Below are positions 7,592 through 17,093 of a stretch of 37,630 nt of DNA, one piece after another (the stretch's first letter is position 1; each line of letters starts with the position of its first letter). The notes under the pieces are model-generated. The model was given only the letters and a program-made list of their open reading frames with translations, was not told the DNA's origin and ran no database searches. The position numbers and the translations under genes were made by a program. Origin of the DNA: Candidatus Avimonas narfae (lineage in GTDB: Bacteria; Bacillota; Clostridia; Oscillospirales; Acutalibacteraceae); NCBI GenBank assembly GCA_904395335.1, contig CAJFNR010000010.1, positions 1 to 37,630 on the forward strand, read 5' to 3'.

Positions 7592-9325
7592 ATGCTGCGC
7601 CGCTTTGCCGGATACTTTCACAAATACCGGCTGCATTTGATTCTCAGCTGTCTGTGTGTGGTGCTGGAATCGGTTTTCGAGCTGGTGATTCCCCCGATTA
7701 TGGCGGATATCATCGACGTTGGCGTCGCCGCCCGGGACACCCACTACATATTGGTTAAAGGGGTCCAGATGGCGGTATGCGCCCTCCTCTCCCTATTGCT
7801 GGGACTGGCTTACGCCCGGCTGGCCGCTTTGGCGGGCCAGGGCTTTGGCGCGGAGCTGCGCAAAGCGGAGTTCCGCAAGGTCCAGGGCTTTTCCTTTCGG
7901 AATCTGGACCATTTCAGCACCTCATCCCTCATCACCCGCCTGACCAACGACATTACCGTGCTGCAAAATGCTATCAGCAACGGTATCCGCCCGTTGGTGC
8001 GCAGCCCCGTCATGCTCATCACAGCCCTTTCCCTGTCCGCTGTGATGAGCCCCCAGCTGGCGTTGGTCTTTGTGGTGGCTCTGCCGGTGCTGGGCACCTG
8101 CCTGTTTCTCATCCTGCGCCGTCTGCGCCCCCTGTACGGCGGCATGCAAAAAGCACTGGACAAGGTCAATGCTGTGGTACAGGAAAATCTCATCGCCGTC
8201 CGGGTGGTCAAATCTTATGTACGGGGCGACTACGAGCGGGGAAAATTCGGCGAGGCCAATGAGGGATATCAGTCCTCGGCGGAGCGCTCCTTTCGGACGG
8301 CAGCGCTGAATATGCCCTGCTTTCAGTTCGTCATGTATGCCACCATCCTGTGTATTCTGTGGTTCGGCGGTGGAATGATCCAGGTGGGCAGCATGCAAGT
8401 GGGAGAGCTGACGGGATTTCTCAGCTATGTCATGCAGATTCTCAATTCCCTGATGATGATTTCCAACGTGTTCATGCTCCTCACCCGTTCCCTCACCTCC
8501 GCCAGCCGGATCCAGGAGGTACTGGACGAACCGGAGGACATCACGGATAAAGATACTGCTGCTTCCTGCCCTCCGGTGGAGGCCGGCTCCATTGATTTCG
8601 AACACGTCTTTTTCAAATATTCCGACACCGCGGAGGAATATGTCCTGTCCGACATCACCCTGCACATCGGGGCTGGGGAAACCATCGGTATCGTAGGCGG
8701 CACCGGTTCTGCTAAAACCTCCCTGGTTCAGCTCATCCCCCGCCTGTACGACGTGACGAAGGGGACGCTGTCCATCGACGGTAGGGATGTCCGGGATTAC
8801 CCGGCCGCCCATCTCCGGGACGCGGTGGGCATGGTGCTGCAGAAAAACACCCTGTTCTCCGGCACCATCCGGGAAAACCTGCTGTGGGGCAATGAGCACG
8901 CGGACGACCGGGAACTGGAATGGGCCTGCCGTACCGCCTGTGCCGACGAATTCATCCACCGACTTCCCGAAGGGATGGAGACCGACCTGGGTCAGGGAGG
9001 CGTCAACGTGTCCGGCGGGCAGAAACAGCGCCTGTGCATCGCCCGCGCCCTGCTGAAACGGCCCAAAATCCTGATTTTCGACGACTCCACCAGCGCGGTG
9101 GACACCGCCACTGAGCAAAAGATCCGCCAGGGCCTGCAGGAAAGCCTGCGGGATTCCACCAAGCTGATCATCTCACAGCGCATTTCCTCCATCCAGCACG
9201 CCGACCGCATCGTGGTGCTGGATAACGGCCGGATCAGCGCAGTCGGCACCCATCGGGAATTATCGGAAACCTGTGCCATCTACCGCGACATGGTGGAATC
9301 CCAGCGAAAGGGGGCGGAACTCTGA
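7592..9325 (+). CDS. Heterodimeric ABC exporter, degenerate-site half
   Basis: A 577-residue half-transporter: six membrane helices in the first 320 residues, then a nucleotide-binding domain. Walker A reads GGTGSAKT (about 368-375), with alanine in place of the glycine before the lysine. The Walker B region is LIFDDSTSAVD (about 493-503), with aspartate in place of the catalytic glutamate. The signature VSGGQKQR is normal. These are the marks of the TM287/BmrC-like half of heterodimeric exporters, whose own ATP site binds but barely hydrolyses ATP. AGAAGGAGG precedes the ATG. Its stop overlaps the partner's start by one base. Confidence 0.9.
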   Translation: MLRRFAGYFHKYRLHLILSCLCVVLESVFELVIPPIMADIIDVGVAARDTHYILVKGVQMAVCALLSLLLGLAYARLAALAGQGFGAELRKAEFRKVQGFSFRNLDHFSTSSLITRLTNDITVLQNAISNGIRPLVRSPVMLITALSLSAVMSPQLALVFVVALPVLGTCLFLILRRLRPLYGGMQKALDKVNAVVQENLIAVRVVKSYVRGDYERGKFGEANEGYQSSAERSFRTAALNMPCFQFVMYATILCILWFGGGMIQVGSMQVGELTGFLSYVMQILNSLMMISNVFMLLTRSLTSASRIQEVLDEPEDITDKDTAASCPPVEAGSIDFEHVFFKYSDTAEEYVLSDITLHIGAGETIGIVGGTGSAKTSLVQLIPRLYDVTKGTLSIDGRDVRDYPAAHLRDAVGMVLQKNTLFSGTIRENLLWGNEHADDRELEWACRTACADEFIHRLPEGMETDLGQGGVNVSGGQKQRLCIARALLKRPKILIFDDSTSAVDTATEQKIRQGLQESLRDSTKLIISQRISSIQHADRIVVLDNGRISAVGTHRELSETCAIYRDMVESQRKGAEL

Positions 9326-11184
9326 TGGCCAGACCCATGCGCCACGAAAAGCCCAAGGATCTGAAGGGAACTCTCCTCAAGCTTTCCCGCTATCTGCGCC
9401 GCCACATTCCCCTGCTACTGCTCATTGCCCTGTTGGTGGTAATCAGCGCCGGCGCCAATATTTTTGGCACCTATCTGCTCAGTCCCGCCATCAACGACTA
9501 CATCCTGCCCGGCGATATTCCCGGTCTAATCCGGATGCTGGCGTTCATGGGCGCTGTTTACCTCATCGGCGCGCTGTGTACGCTCCTCTATTCCCAGCTG
9601 ATGGTCCGTGTCGCCCAGCAAATCGTGCGGGAGCTGCGCCAGGACCTATTTGACAAGGTTCAGGCACTCCCCCTGCGCTTTTTCGACGGCACCACCCACG
9701 GGGAGCTGATGAGCCGGTTTACCAACGATATCGACGTGGTGGCGGAAGCGCTGAACAACAGCTTTACCGTGCTGATCCAAAGCTGTGTGGTGATGGTGGG
9801 GACCGTCGCCATGCTCATTGTGCTCAACGCCGCCTTGTCCGCCATCGTCCTTATCAGCTTTGTGGGGATGTTCCTGTTTCTTCGCTTCAGCGGAAAACGA
9901 AGCCACGCCGGTTTCAGTGAGCAGCAGAAACATATGGGCTCGCTCAACGGTTTCATCGAGGAAATGGTAGAGGGACAGAAGGTAGTCAAGGTCTTCAATC
10001 ACGAGGACAAGGATTTCGCGGAATTCTGCCGCCGCAATGAGAACCTGCGGGGCGCCGCCACCAAGGCGCTGACCTACTCCGGCTTTATGGTGCCGGTGGT
10101 GGTCAGCCTGTCCTATTTCAATTACGCCCTATGCGCATGTATCGGCGCCTTTTTCGCCATTGCCGGCTGGATCAACCTGGGCAGCCTTGCCTCCTATCTG
10201 GTCTACGTCCGCCAGACCGCCATGCCGGTGAATCAGTTCTCCCAGCAGGTCAACTTCCTGCTGGCCGCCCTGTCCGGCGCGGAACGGATCTTTGCCGTCA
10301 TCAACCAGCCTCCCGAAACGGATGAAGGCGTTGTCACCCTCTCCCGTGTCCGCATGGAAGCGGACGGCTCCCTGGCGGAATGCAGGGAACATACCGGGCT
10401 GTGGGCATGGAAGTATCCTCTCCCTGACGGCACCTCCGAACTGATCCCTCTCAAGGGCGATGTCCGGTTTTACGATGTGACCTTCAGCTATGTCCCCGGA
10501 CACCCGGTGCTGCATCATATCAGCCTGTACGCCAAGCCGGGGCAGACCATTGCTTTTGTGGGTTCCACCGGCGCCGGAAAAACCACCATCACCAACCTGA
10601 TCAACCGGTTTTACGACATCGATTCCGGCACCATCACCTATGATGGCATCGACGTACGGGACATCCGCAAGGATGACCTGCGCCGTTCCCTGTCGGTGGT
10701 GCTGCAGGATACCCATCTCTTTACCGGCACCATCGCGGACAACATCCGCTACGGCCGGCTGAGCGCCACCGATGAAGAGGTACGAGAGGCCGCTAGGACA
10801 GCTGGTGCGGATTCCTTTATCCGACGACTGCCGTTGGGCTACGACACCCTTCTGACCGGTGACGGTTCCAATCTGAGCCAGGGGCAGCGCCAGTTGCTGG
10901 CCATCGCGCGGGCCGCCATCGCTCAACCGCCGGTGCTCATTTTGGATGAAGCCACCTCCTCGGTGGATACCCGCACAGAGCGGATTATCGGCCGGGGCAT
11001 GGATCGGCTGATGGAAGGACGCACGGTTTTCGTCATCGCCCATCGCCTGTCCACGGTGCGTGAGGCCCAGGCCATTATGGTGCTGGAAAACGGCCAAATC
11101 ATCGAGCGGGGCACCCACGACGAGCTGGTGGCGCAAAAGGGCCGGTATTACCGCCTGTACACCGGACAATTTGAGTTGGAGTAA
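9325..11184 (+). CDS. Heterodimeric ABC exporter, catalytic half
   Basis: A 619-residue TM288/BmrD-like half-transporter with six membrane helices and an intact ATPase: Walker A GSTGAGKT, signature LSQGQRQL and Walker B VLILDEATSSVD with the catalytic glutamate. About 40 extra residues (ACREHTGLWAWKYPLPDGTS-like, here around residues 340-375) are inserted between the membrane and ATPase domains. With the preceding gene it should form one multidrug- or lipid-type exporter with one active and one degenerate site. The substrate is not shown. The start codon overlaps the upstream stop (TGATG). Confidence 0.9.
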   Translation: MARPMRHEKPKDLKGTLLKLSRYLRRHIPLLLLIALLVVISAGANIFGTYLLSPAINDYILPGDIPGLIRMLAFMGAVYLIGALCTLLYSQLMVRVAQQIVRELRQDLFDKVQALPLRFFDGTTHGELMSRFTNDIDVVAEALNNSFTVLIQSCVVMVGTVAMLIVLNAALSAIVLISFVGMFLFLRFSGKRSHAGFSEQQKHMGSLNGFIEEMVEGQKVVKVFNHEDKDFAEFCRRNENLRGAATKALTYSGFMVPVVVSLSYFNYALCACIGAFFAIAGWINLGSLASYLVYVRQTAMPVNQFSQQVNFLLAALSGAERIFAVINQPPETDEGVVTLSRVRMEADGSLAECREHTGLWAWKYPLPDGTSELIPLKGDVRFYDVTFSYVPGHPVLHHISLYAKPGQTIAFVGSTGAGKTTITNLINRFYDIDSGTITYDGIDVRDIRKDDLRRSLSVVLQDTHLFTGTIADNIRYGRLSATDEEVREAARTAGADSFIRRLPLGYDTLLTGDGSNLSQGQRQLLAIARAAIAQPPVLILDEATSSVDTRTERIIGRGMDRLMEGRTVFVIAHRLSTVREAQAIMVLENGQIIERGTHDELVAQKGRYYRLYTGQFELE

Positions 11185-11311
11185 CTGCAAGGAAATCCGT
11201 TTTTCTGCCTGTACCAGTGTCCCGTATTTAATCAGGGGTTCGCCAAGGTATCCATTCTCCGTCATGTACTGTTTTGATTATCCACCTGCGATAAACTGAA
11301 AAATTTGCATA

Positions 11312-11351
11312 AAAGGCCGCCTGCTGCGGAATCCCACAGCAGGCGGCCTTT
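11312..11351. terminator. Bidirectional terminator between exporter operon and sugar ATPase
   Basis: Perfect 15-bp arms AAAGGCCGCCTGCTG (11312-11326) and CAGCAGGCGGCCTTT (11337-11351), flanked by A-rich and T-rich bases, between convergent genes. Confidence 0.88.
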
Positions 11352-11366
11352 CTATTACATGACCAA

Positions 11367-12509
11367 TCAGTTGCAGATGGTGCGCTCGGTTTCCTTGTCG
11401 AACAGATGGATCTTGGTATTCTCCAGAACAATATCCACCTTGTCGCCGGGACGGGCCGTAGAGGTGGGCTCCACGCGAGCGGTGAAGTTGAAGCCCTCCA
11501 CATTCAGGTACAGATATGTTTCCGCACCCATCAACTCGGTCACTTCCACATCGGCCTTGACCTGGCAATCCTTGAACTCCTCCAAATAACGGGGTTCGTC
11601 ATGCACGTCCTCCGGGCGAATACCCATGATGACTTCCTTGTCAACATACTCATCCAGCGCGCCGCTGGCGTTCTTGGAATCCGGCAGCGGGATGTAGAAT
11701 TTCACACCACGGGTGGTCTTGGTATCCTCCGTGCCGAATTCCACAAAGAACTTGCCGTCCTTCTTGATCAGCTTGGAATCGATAAAGTTCATCTGCGGGC
11801 TACCGATAAAGCCAGCCACAAACACATTGCAGGGCAGATCGTACAGATGCTGAGGCGTATCCACCTGCTGAATGAAACCGTCCTTCATAACCACGATGCG
11901 GTCGGCCATGGTCATAGCTTCCGTCTGGTCATGGGTAACGTAAATGAAGGTGGTGCCCAGCTTCCGATGCATCTTGGACAGCTCGGTTCTCATCTGAGCA
12001 CGCAGCTTGGCGTCCAAGTTGGACAGCGGTTCATCCAGCAGGAAGACCTTCGGCTCACGCACGATGGCACGGCCCAGGGCAACACGCTGACGCTGACCAC
12101 CGGACAAAGCCTTCGGCTTGCGATCCAGCAGATGGGCAATATCCAGGATGCGGGCCGCCTCTTCCACGCGGCGCTTGATCTCATCTTTCGGGGTCTTGCG
12201 GAGCTTCAGGCCGAACGCCATGTTCTCAAACACCGTCATATGGGGATACAGGGCGTAGTTCTGGAACACCATGGCGATATCGCGGTCCTTCGGCGCCACG
12301 TCGTTCACCAGCTTATCGCCGATGTACAGCTCACCGTCGGAAATCTCTTCCAAGCCGGCGATCATGCGCAGGGTGGTGGACTTACCGCAGCCGGACGGAC
12401 CGACCAGGACCAGGAATTCCTTGTCCTTGATTTCCAGATTGAAATCAGAAACCGCCGTCACACCGCCTGCATACTTTTTAGTAATACCTTTCAGTGATAA
12501 GCTAGCCAT
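11367..12509 (-). CDS. Carbohydrate ABC importer ATPase, MsmX/UgpC type
   Basis: A 380-residue ATPase of the MalK/MsmX/UgpC group. Walker [10 protein letters not shown] at 37-45, Q-loop region [12 protein letters not shown], signature LSGGQRQR, Walker [13 protein letters not shown] and H-loop [10 protein letters not shown] are complete. A C-terminal TOBE/OB part contains GIRPEDVH. The ATG at 12509 is preferred over the frame's upstream start because GGGAGG lies just before it. No binding protein or permease is nearby, so it is probably a shared ATPase that powers several sugar importers encoded elsewhere, as MsmX does in Bacillus. Confidence 0.92.
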   Translation of the reverse strand: MASLSLKGITKKYAGGVTAVSDFNLEIKDKEFLVLVGPSGCGKSTTLRMIAGLEEISDGELYIGDKLVNDVAPKDRDIAMVFQNYALYPHMTVFENMAFGLKLRKTPKDEIKRRVEEAARILDIAHLLDRKPKALSGGQRQRVALGRAIVREPKVFLLDEPLSNLDAKLRAQMRTELSKMHRKLGTTFIYVTHDQTEAMTMADRIVVMKDGFIQQVDTPQHLYDLPCNVFVAGFIGSPQMNFIDSKLIKKDGKFFVEFGTEDTKTTRGVKFYIPLPDSKNASGALDEYVDKEVIMGIRPEDVHDEPRYLEEFKDCQVKADVEVTELMGAETYLYLNVEGFNFTARVEPTSTARPGDKVDIVLENTKIHLFDKETERTICN

Positions 12510-12579
12510 TGAATAACCTCCCAAAATTAAGCACACTAAGAGAAAACGGACGGTAGTGGATTTACCGTTCCGCTTAATT

Positions 12580-12597
12580 ACTATACCAGATTTACCG
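12580..12597 (-). promoter_or_regulatory. Putative promoter of the sugar ATPase gene
   Basis: On the minus strand there is an extended -10, TGG-TATAGT (TATAGT at 12580-12585), with only a weak -35. The 9-mer GATTTACCG occurs twice on the plus strand, at 12559-12567 and 12589-12597, 30 bases apart on one helical face. It could be an operator, but that is inference. Confidence 0.4.
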
Positions 12598-12675
12598 GAA
12601 ATGTACCATTCCCTTTATAAACAAACTTTAAAATGAGGGTTTATTGACTTTGCCCAATGTCAACCTGTACAAAAT

Positions 12676-13401
12676 TTATTGACACTTTTCCCACACCAAA
12701 GCCTGCTCCGGGGCCGTCAGTTCCCGGCAGCCTCCTTCCGGCAAGGAAGCATCCAATATCAGCCCACCGATAGCACACCGCTTAAGCCAAAGGACACGGC
12801 GTCCCACTGCGGCAAACATCCGCTTTACTTGATGATATTTTCCCTCCGTTATCTCTACCTCCGCCAATGGCCCAGGCTCCTGAGGAAGGAGGCGCAGGGC
12901 CGCCGGACGGCACAAGGTTCCATCTGCCAGTTTCACCCCTTCGGCAAACGCCTTTACCTCCTCTGTTCCAACGGGACCGTCTAGTAACGCCTGATACCGC
13001 TTGACCACCTTTTTGGCTGGGGAAAGCACGCGGTGAGCATAGTCCCCGTCGTTGGTGATTATGACCAACCCCACGGTGTCCCGGTCCAATCGTCCCGCCG
13101 GAAAGAGTCCTTTCCTGCGGAATTCCGCCGGCAGCAGATCCACCACCGTAGGGACCTTTGGGTCGCGGGAAACACAAAGAATCCCTGCCGGTTTGTTCAT
13201 CATCAAATACAGATACCGTCGATATTGGATCGGGCGGCCATCCAGACACAGTTCCCTGTCCTCCGGATCAATTTTATCCGCTGGGCTGCGGCATACGGTT
13301 CCTCCTATCGTCACCCGCCCCGCCCGGATCGCTTTCTGCATATCCGACCTGCTCCCCAATCCTTGCGAGGCCAGCAGCTTGTCCAAACGTTCCTTGGGCA
13401 T
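12676..13401 (-). CDS. Pseudouridine synthase, RsuA/RluB/E/F family
   Basis: A 241-residue enzyme that would isomerise one uridine in rRNA. An N-terminal S4 RNA-binding domain (RLDKLLASQGLGSRSD...AIRAGRVTIGG) is followed by a catalytic domain with the GRLDRDT motif (catalytic aspartate about D106) and the family element KRYQALLDG. The ATG at 13401 follows an AGGAAGAGAGG stretch and is where the S4 domain begins. The frame stays open to 13848, but the extra 149 residues are compositionally odd and look like non-coding repeat DNA. The exact modified base is not determinable. Confidence 0.9.
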   Translation of the reverse strand: MPKERLDKLLASQGLGSRSDMQKAIRAGRVTIGGTVCRSPADKIDPEDRELCLDGRPIQYRRYLYLMMNKPAGILCVSRDPKVPTVVDLLPAEFRRKGLFPAGRLDRDTVGLVIITNDGDYAHRVLSPAKKVVKRYQALLDGPVGTEEVKAFAEGVKLADGTLCRPAALRLLPQEPGPLAEVEITEGKYHQVKRMFAAVGRRVLWLKRCAIGGLILDASLPEGGCRELTAPEQALVWEKCQ

Positions 13402-13623
13402 AGTTTTCCTCTCTTCCTTCTCCGACAGGCTCCTTCCCTCCCTCACCTCCAGCGGGAGAGAGCAAAACCGCCTGTCGCGCGTCCATTTTATACCTTGGCC
13501 AGTTCTCCTCCGGCGATATTTTCGGAAAAAGCTGCTGGATCGGGCATACCGAGACTCCCCATCCCGCAGGCGGACAGCGGCGCACTGCGGCTCCGGGAGA
13601 GGTTGACAGCGAATTTTCCTTGA

Positions 13624-13687
13624 GGGGAAGCTGTCAGCGTACCAAGGCTCCGAAGTAGACCGGCTTCGATGACTGATGAGGTGGAAA
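13624..13687. repeat. Interspersed repeat-like element, copy A
   Basis: GGGGAAG at 13624-13630 and the 13-mer GATGAGGTGGAAA at 13675-13687 flank a short hairpin-rich insert. The same two blocks occur at 30562-30587. From memory, this resembles a REP-like intergenic element common in gut Clostridia. Two partial copies in one window support a repeat only weakly. Confidence 0.35.
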
Positions 13688-13882
13688 CACGATAAACAGA
13701 ACGCTCCGGTTGTGATTCCAAAAATTCCAGAACACCTCAATCCCCACAGGACGTACGTTGCATCCCAAAACATACAGATCCGAACAATGCACGGTAAGAC
13801 ACCCGCGCGATGGACCAAATATCCCTTCGCTTTTCCGCATACCTCCACGCTTGTGGACTCCTATTTCATTACCTATAGCACA

Positions 13883-13917
13883 AAACCACCTGAAAAGCAA
13901 TCCTTTCCAGGTGGTTT
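13883..13917 (-). terminator. Terminator after the DUF4830 gene
   Basis: Arms AAACCACCTG (13883-13892) and CAGGTGGTTT (13908-13917), with an added inner GAAAAG/CTTTC pairing. On the minus strand the stem ends in TTTTG, which suits termination of the operon reading from 16976 to 13965. Confidence 0.7.
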
Positions 13918-13964
13918 CATCCGACTTGTCTCCTTTATACACCGCCGGCAGGCGCCGGAAACCC

Positions 13965-14441
13965 TTACCCCTCCCTGTTCAGCTTGGTCAGGCCGTGCAT
14001 AAAGCCGTCTAGAGCCGCCGAAGAGATATCGCCGCCGATCACCTTATCGTTATAGACATACAAATGGGCGGAAACCTCGTCATCGGTGGGATAATTCAGC
14101 ACCCGATAGGTCCAGCATTTCACCCGTTTTCCATGATAGGGTTCCAAATCCATATTGGCCGATTGCTGCACCTCGTTATATTTCTGAAATACCTCGTCGA
14201 ACTCATCAGGAATCAGCACCTCGCTGACCTCCACGTACGGCTCCTCCACCTCGTATCCTAAGCTGCGCAAAAAAGACAGGCGTTCCTCTTCGTTGGAGGC
14301 GGCGACGGAAGCAACGGTAGGAGAGGCCTCCTCGGAGGACGGCCAGACCGCCGCCGTTATCAACACCGCCACCAGCACCACCAGACACGCCACAATGGAA
14401 AAGAACTGCCGTTTGGATGTTTTCAGAGACCAGACAAACAT
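13965..14441 (-). CDS. DUF4830-family membrane-anchored protein
   Basis: A 158-residue protein with an uncleaved-type membrane segment at about 14-34 and an extracytoplasmic domain with ERLSFLRSLGYEVE, then a Y-H-G-K-R-V conserved block and a C-terminal AHLYVYNDKVIGGDISS. This matches the DUF4830 pattern as I recall it, a family of unknown function in Clostridia. GGAGG lies 9 bases before the ATG. It is the last gene before a terminator and may be part of the upstream run, though 134 bases separate it from the lipoprotein gene. Confidence 0.7.
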   Translation of the reverse strand: MFVWSLKTSKRQFFSIVACLVVLVAVLITAAVWPSSEEASPTVASVAASNEEERLSFLRSLGYEVEEPYVEVSEVLIPDEFDEVFQKYNEVQQSANMDLEPYHGKRVKCWTYRVLNYPTDDEVSAHLYVYNDKVIGGDISSAALDGFMHGLTKLNREG

Positions 14442-14575
14442 ATTACAGCCCTCCGCGCCTTCACTTGATGGTTATATATATGTGCCGGGAGGGTGGGATA
14501 TGCCGTTCCGCGTGAGAAAGAAGCCGCTCCGCCCTTTTCCGGGACGGTGACAAAACACACGTGGGCTGTTGATCC

Positions 14576-15145
14576 CTAAGCGACCGGTTCGATGCGCACG
14601 GTGCCGGACAGACTGCTGATGGAGTCGCCGCCAGAAACCGCATGACCGAGCTCATACAGGGCATTGTTCGGGTTATATTCGCCATAGAACATCACAACGT
14701 CGCCCCACGGTTCATAATAGGCCAGCGTCCCGACCGCCACATCGGCCACTGGCGTGTCATGAACATCCAGCTTTTCCGGATAGAAAATCTTTTCGTTATT
14801 GCTGAAATTTTCCACCTCCACCACAAGGGGAAGCTGCTGGAAGAGATCCTGCGCCGCCGCGCTTTCATTGAGGGCAAAAACAACCGTGTTTCCGTTGTCA
14901 TCCTGCACCCGGATTTGCTGTCCGGCATCCTGCGGTTCCCCGCTCTCTTCCCCCTTTGGGGCAGTGCTTTCCGCCTGCGTCGGCCCGTCCGTTTCCTTTC
15001 CTTCCTGTACGGTAGCGGAAGAGGTCGGCGCAGTTACGGATAACGTAGACGCTTCCTGTTCAGTCGACGGCGTCTCCGGCGTACCACACGCCGACAGAGA
15101 AAAAACCAACCAAAAAGCCCATGCTACCGCAAGTCCTTTTTTCAT
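14576..15145 (-). CDS. Lipoprotein with cyclophilin-like fold
   Basis: A 189-residue protein. A signal peptide ends in the lipobox LSAC with C20, so it should be lipidated and held outside the membrane. A low-complexity linker (about 21-75) leads to a domain with the cyclophilin-like pattern (VFALNESAAAQDLFQQLPL, then VAVGTLAYYEPWGDVVMFYG). Such domains, with no known isomerase activity, are often encoded beside aldo-keto reductases, flavodoxins and CMD proteins in Clostridia; here it follows the CMD gene by 17 bases. GGGGGAT precedes the ATG. Exact role unknown. Confidence 0.78.
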   Translation of the reverse strand: MKKGLAVAWAFWLVFSLSACGTPETPSTEQEASTLSVTAPTSSATVQEGKETDGPTQAESTAPKGEESGEPQDAGQQIRVQDDNGNTVVFALNESAAAQDLFQQLPLVVEVENFSNNEKIFYPEKLDVHDTPVADVAVGTLAYYEPWGDVVMFYGEYNPNNALYELGHAVSGGDSISSLSGTVRIEPVA

Positions 15146-15162
15146 CGGTATCCCCCTATGCT

Positions 15163-15921
15163 TTACTGATCTTTTGTGACAGCGTCAATACACGCAATAG
15201 CGTTCAGCGTGCGTGGAAAGCCAATAAACGGGAGGCACTGCGTCACAGCCTCGATGAGAGTTTGGCGGGTGTTCCCCACACGGAGATTGGCTTCCACATG
15301 TGCTTTGGCCTGCGGCTCGCATCCGCCGAGGCAGCAGATAGCACAGAAGGTGATCAGCTCCCGCATTTTCAGATCCAGCGTCCCTCGGGTATAAAAATCC
15401 CCGAAGCAGTAGGCTGAAAGATAATCCTGTATATGCTTGAGATCCTGTGGCGCTGCCTCCCGCATAGCACGGATGTTGTCTTCGCCACCAATTGTTTGCT
15501 GGACGGCCAGCCCCTTTTCAAAGCGTGTGTCCTCTGTTACCGTGGACTGGCCGGCAAGAGGATAGGTAATCCCCGCTTTTTGAAAGGCCTCGTTGACTTC
15601 CTCTAAGGCGCTCCGTACTTTTTCCAGCCCGATATAGGGGGTACAGTGATATAGGGCCTCCTTGATTTCTTCCGCTTTTGCACCGATATCCAAAGCAGCC
15701 AAAGTATAGCGAGGAATGGCGTTGAGCGTCTGGCTGGCAGCCAGGGCGGCCAAGATAATCAGCGCCCGTTGCGGATCGGCAAGCGTTCCATGGGCGAGGA
15801 CATCGCCGCAGAGGAAATTGCGGGCGATATCCTCAAATTCCGGGTCGAGGGAATCTTCGGCAAAAAGCTGTCCCCGAAACCAATCCCTGTTGTTTTTTTC
15901 TGCTTTTTCTGTCCGTTTCAT
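15163..15921 (-). CDS. Carboxymuconolactone decarboxylase (CMD)-family protein
   Basis: A 252-residue protein with two tandem CMD/AhpD-like units: the first around RALIILAALAASQTLNAIPRY, the second around MRELITFCAICCLGGCEPQAKAHVE. The first lacks a CxxC. The second has cysteines in a C-x-x-C-C-x-x-x-C array near the usual active site plus the conserved histidine, so a thiol-based redox role is possible but not shown. AAGGAAG precedes the ATG. It lies 17 bases after the aldo-keto reductase, a common pairing in anaerobic Firmicutes. Despite the family name, a role in aromatic degradation is unlikely here. Confidence 0.85.
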   Translation of the reverse strand: MKRTEKAEKNNRDWFRGQLFAEDSLDPEFEDIARNFLCGDVLAHGTLADPQRALIILAALAASQTLNAIPRYTLAALDIGAKAEEIKEALYHCTPYIGLEKVRSALEEVNEAFQKAGITYPLAGQSTVTEDTRFEKGLAVQQTIGGEDNIRAMREAAPQDLKHIQDYLSAYCFGDFYTRGTLDLKMRELITFCAICCLGGCEPQAKAHVEANLRVGNTRQTLIEAVTQCLPFIGFPRTLNAIACIDAVTKDQ

Positions 15922-15938
15922 GTGGATGTCTTCCTTTC

Positions 15939-16976
15939 TCAGATCGTTTGATTGCCTGTAGACCAGACGTGCTTTTCTTTTGATGACGCGGCCGTGTTCT
16001 GCGCCATGACCCCCACCAGCTTGTGCGGGATATATAGCTCTTCCAGATACGCAAGCTCTTCGTCGGATAAGGCAAGCTCTACCGCCTTAGCCGCCCCGTC
16101 GATGTGATCCAGCTTGGTGGCCCCAACCACCGGGGCATCGGTCTTGGAAAGCAGCCACGCCAGCGAAATCTCGGACATGGAAACACCATGGTTTCCAGCC
16201 AGTTCCGCCACCCGGTGGACAATAGCGCTGTCCTGCCGGGCTGTGGCATCGTATTTCAGGCGGGCATAGTCATCCTCACGAAGCCGTTTTGAGGTTTCGC
16301 CGGGTTGTTTGGACAGCCGGCCGCCGGCCAACGCACTGTAGGGGGTCAGCGCTATCCGATCCTCCCGGCAGAGTGGTACCATTTCCCGCTCCTCTTCCCG
16401 GAAGATAAGGTTGTAATGACCTTGGACGGAAATAAACTTGGCAAAGCCCTCTGCCTCCGCCAGGGCATTTGCCTTTGCCAGCTGCCAAGCGAAACAGTTG
16501 GAGATCCCGATATACCGGACCTTGCCGGCCTTCACCAAGCGGTTCAGGCCCTCCATGATCTCATAGATCGGCGTTTGGTAATCCCACATATGGTAAATAT
16601 ACAGGTCCACATAATCCATCCCCAGATTGGTCAGGCTCCTGTTGATCATCCGCTCGATATGCTGCTGGCCGGTGATTCCGGCGTCCACTTCTTCCTGCGT
16701 GCGCGGCAAGAACTTGGTTGCCACCACCACTTCCTCCCGCTTTGCGAAATCTGCAAGCGCACGTCCTACATATTGTTCGCTGGTACCGCTTTGATAGGCA
16801 ATAGCGGTATCAAAAAAATTGATGCCCCGTTCCAGCCCCTCTCGGATGATTTTGCGGGAATGCTCCTCATCCAGCGTCCAGCTATGCTGGCCGCTTCCCG
16901 CATCGCCAAAGCCCATACACCCCATACAGATACGGGAAACGCTTAGATCGGAATTCCCCAATCTTGTGTAGGTCAA
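15939..16976 (-). CDS. Aldo/keto reductase
   Basis: A 345-residue NADPH-dependent carbonyl reductase of the TIM-barrel AKR superfamily. The catalytic tetrad is visible as D56, Y61, K88 and H129 (FFDTAIAY, VVVATK, YIYHMW). I prefer a TTG start at 16976: AGGAGG lies 7 bases upstream, and the protein then begins MTYTRLGNSDLSVSRI as typical relatives do. The in-frame ATG at 17006 lies upstream of that ribosome site. First gene of the AKR-CMD-lipoprotein run; substrate unknown. Confidence 0.9.
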   Translation of the reverse strand: MTYTRLGNSDLSVSRICMGCMGFGDAGSGQHSWTLDEEHSRKIIREGLERGINFFDTAIAYQSGTSEQYVGRALADFAKREEVVVATKFLPRTQEEVDAGITGQQHIERMINRSLTNLGMDYVDLYIYHMWDYQTPIYEIMEGLNRLVKAGKVRYIGISNCFAWQLAKANALAEAEGFAKFISVQGHYNLIFREEEREMVPLCREDRIALTPYSALAGGRLSKQPGETSKRLREDDYARLKYDATARQDSAIVHRVAELAGNHGVSMSEISLAWLLSKTDAPVVGATKLDHIDGAAKAVELALSDEELAYLEELYIPHKLVGVMAQNTAASSKEKHVWSTGNQTI

Positions 16977-17093
16977 GACAACACCTCCTATTCCCTGTTT
17001 TGCCAATGCTTCTCATCGTTATACTGCCACACTCCGTAATCCTTTGGCCATTTCGCATAGGACCACCTCACGGCTCTTTTCCTTTTCCCGAAA

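Larger units (their letters stand above)
13402..13964. other. Gap of 560 bases with repeat-like DNA
   Basis: No convincing gene. Seen: an imperfect hairpin built on GACAGC (from about 13605) and GCTGTC (about 13631), a GGGGAAG...GATGAGGTGGAAA element (13624-13687) that recurs at 30562-30587, and a terminator at 13883-13917. The open frames here lack ribosome sites and recognisable protein character. Confidence 0.5.

Noticed and set aside
7922-9118. 398-codon minus-strand frame inside the first ABC exporter gene
   Set aside because: Antisense shadow of a well-supported gene with no family pattern of its own.
13402-13848. 149-residue N-terminal extension of the pseudouridine synthase
   Set aside because: The S4 domain starts exactly at the ATG at 13401, and the extension covers hairpin and repeat-like DNA.
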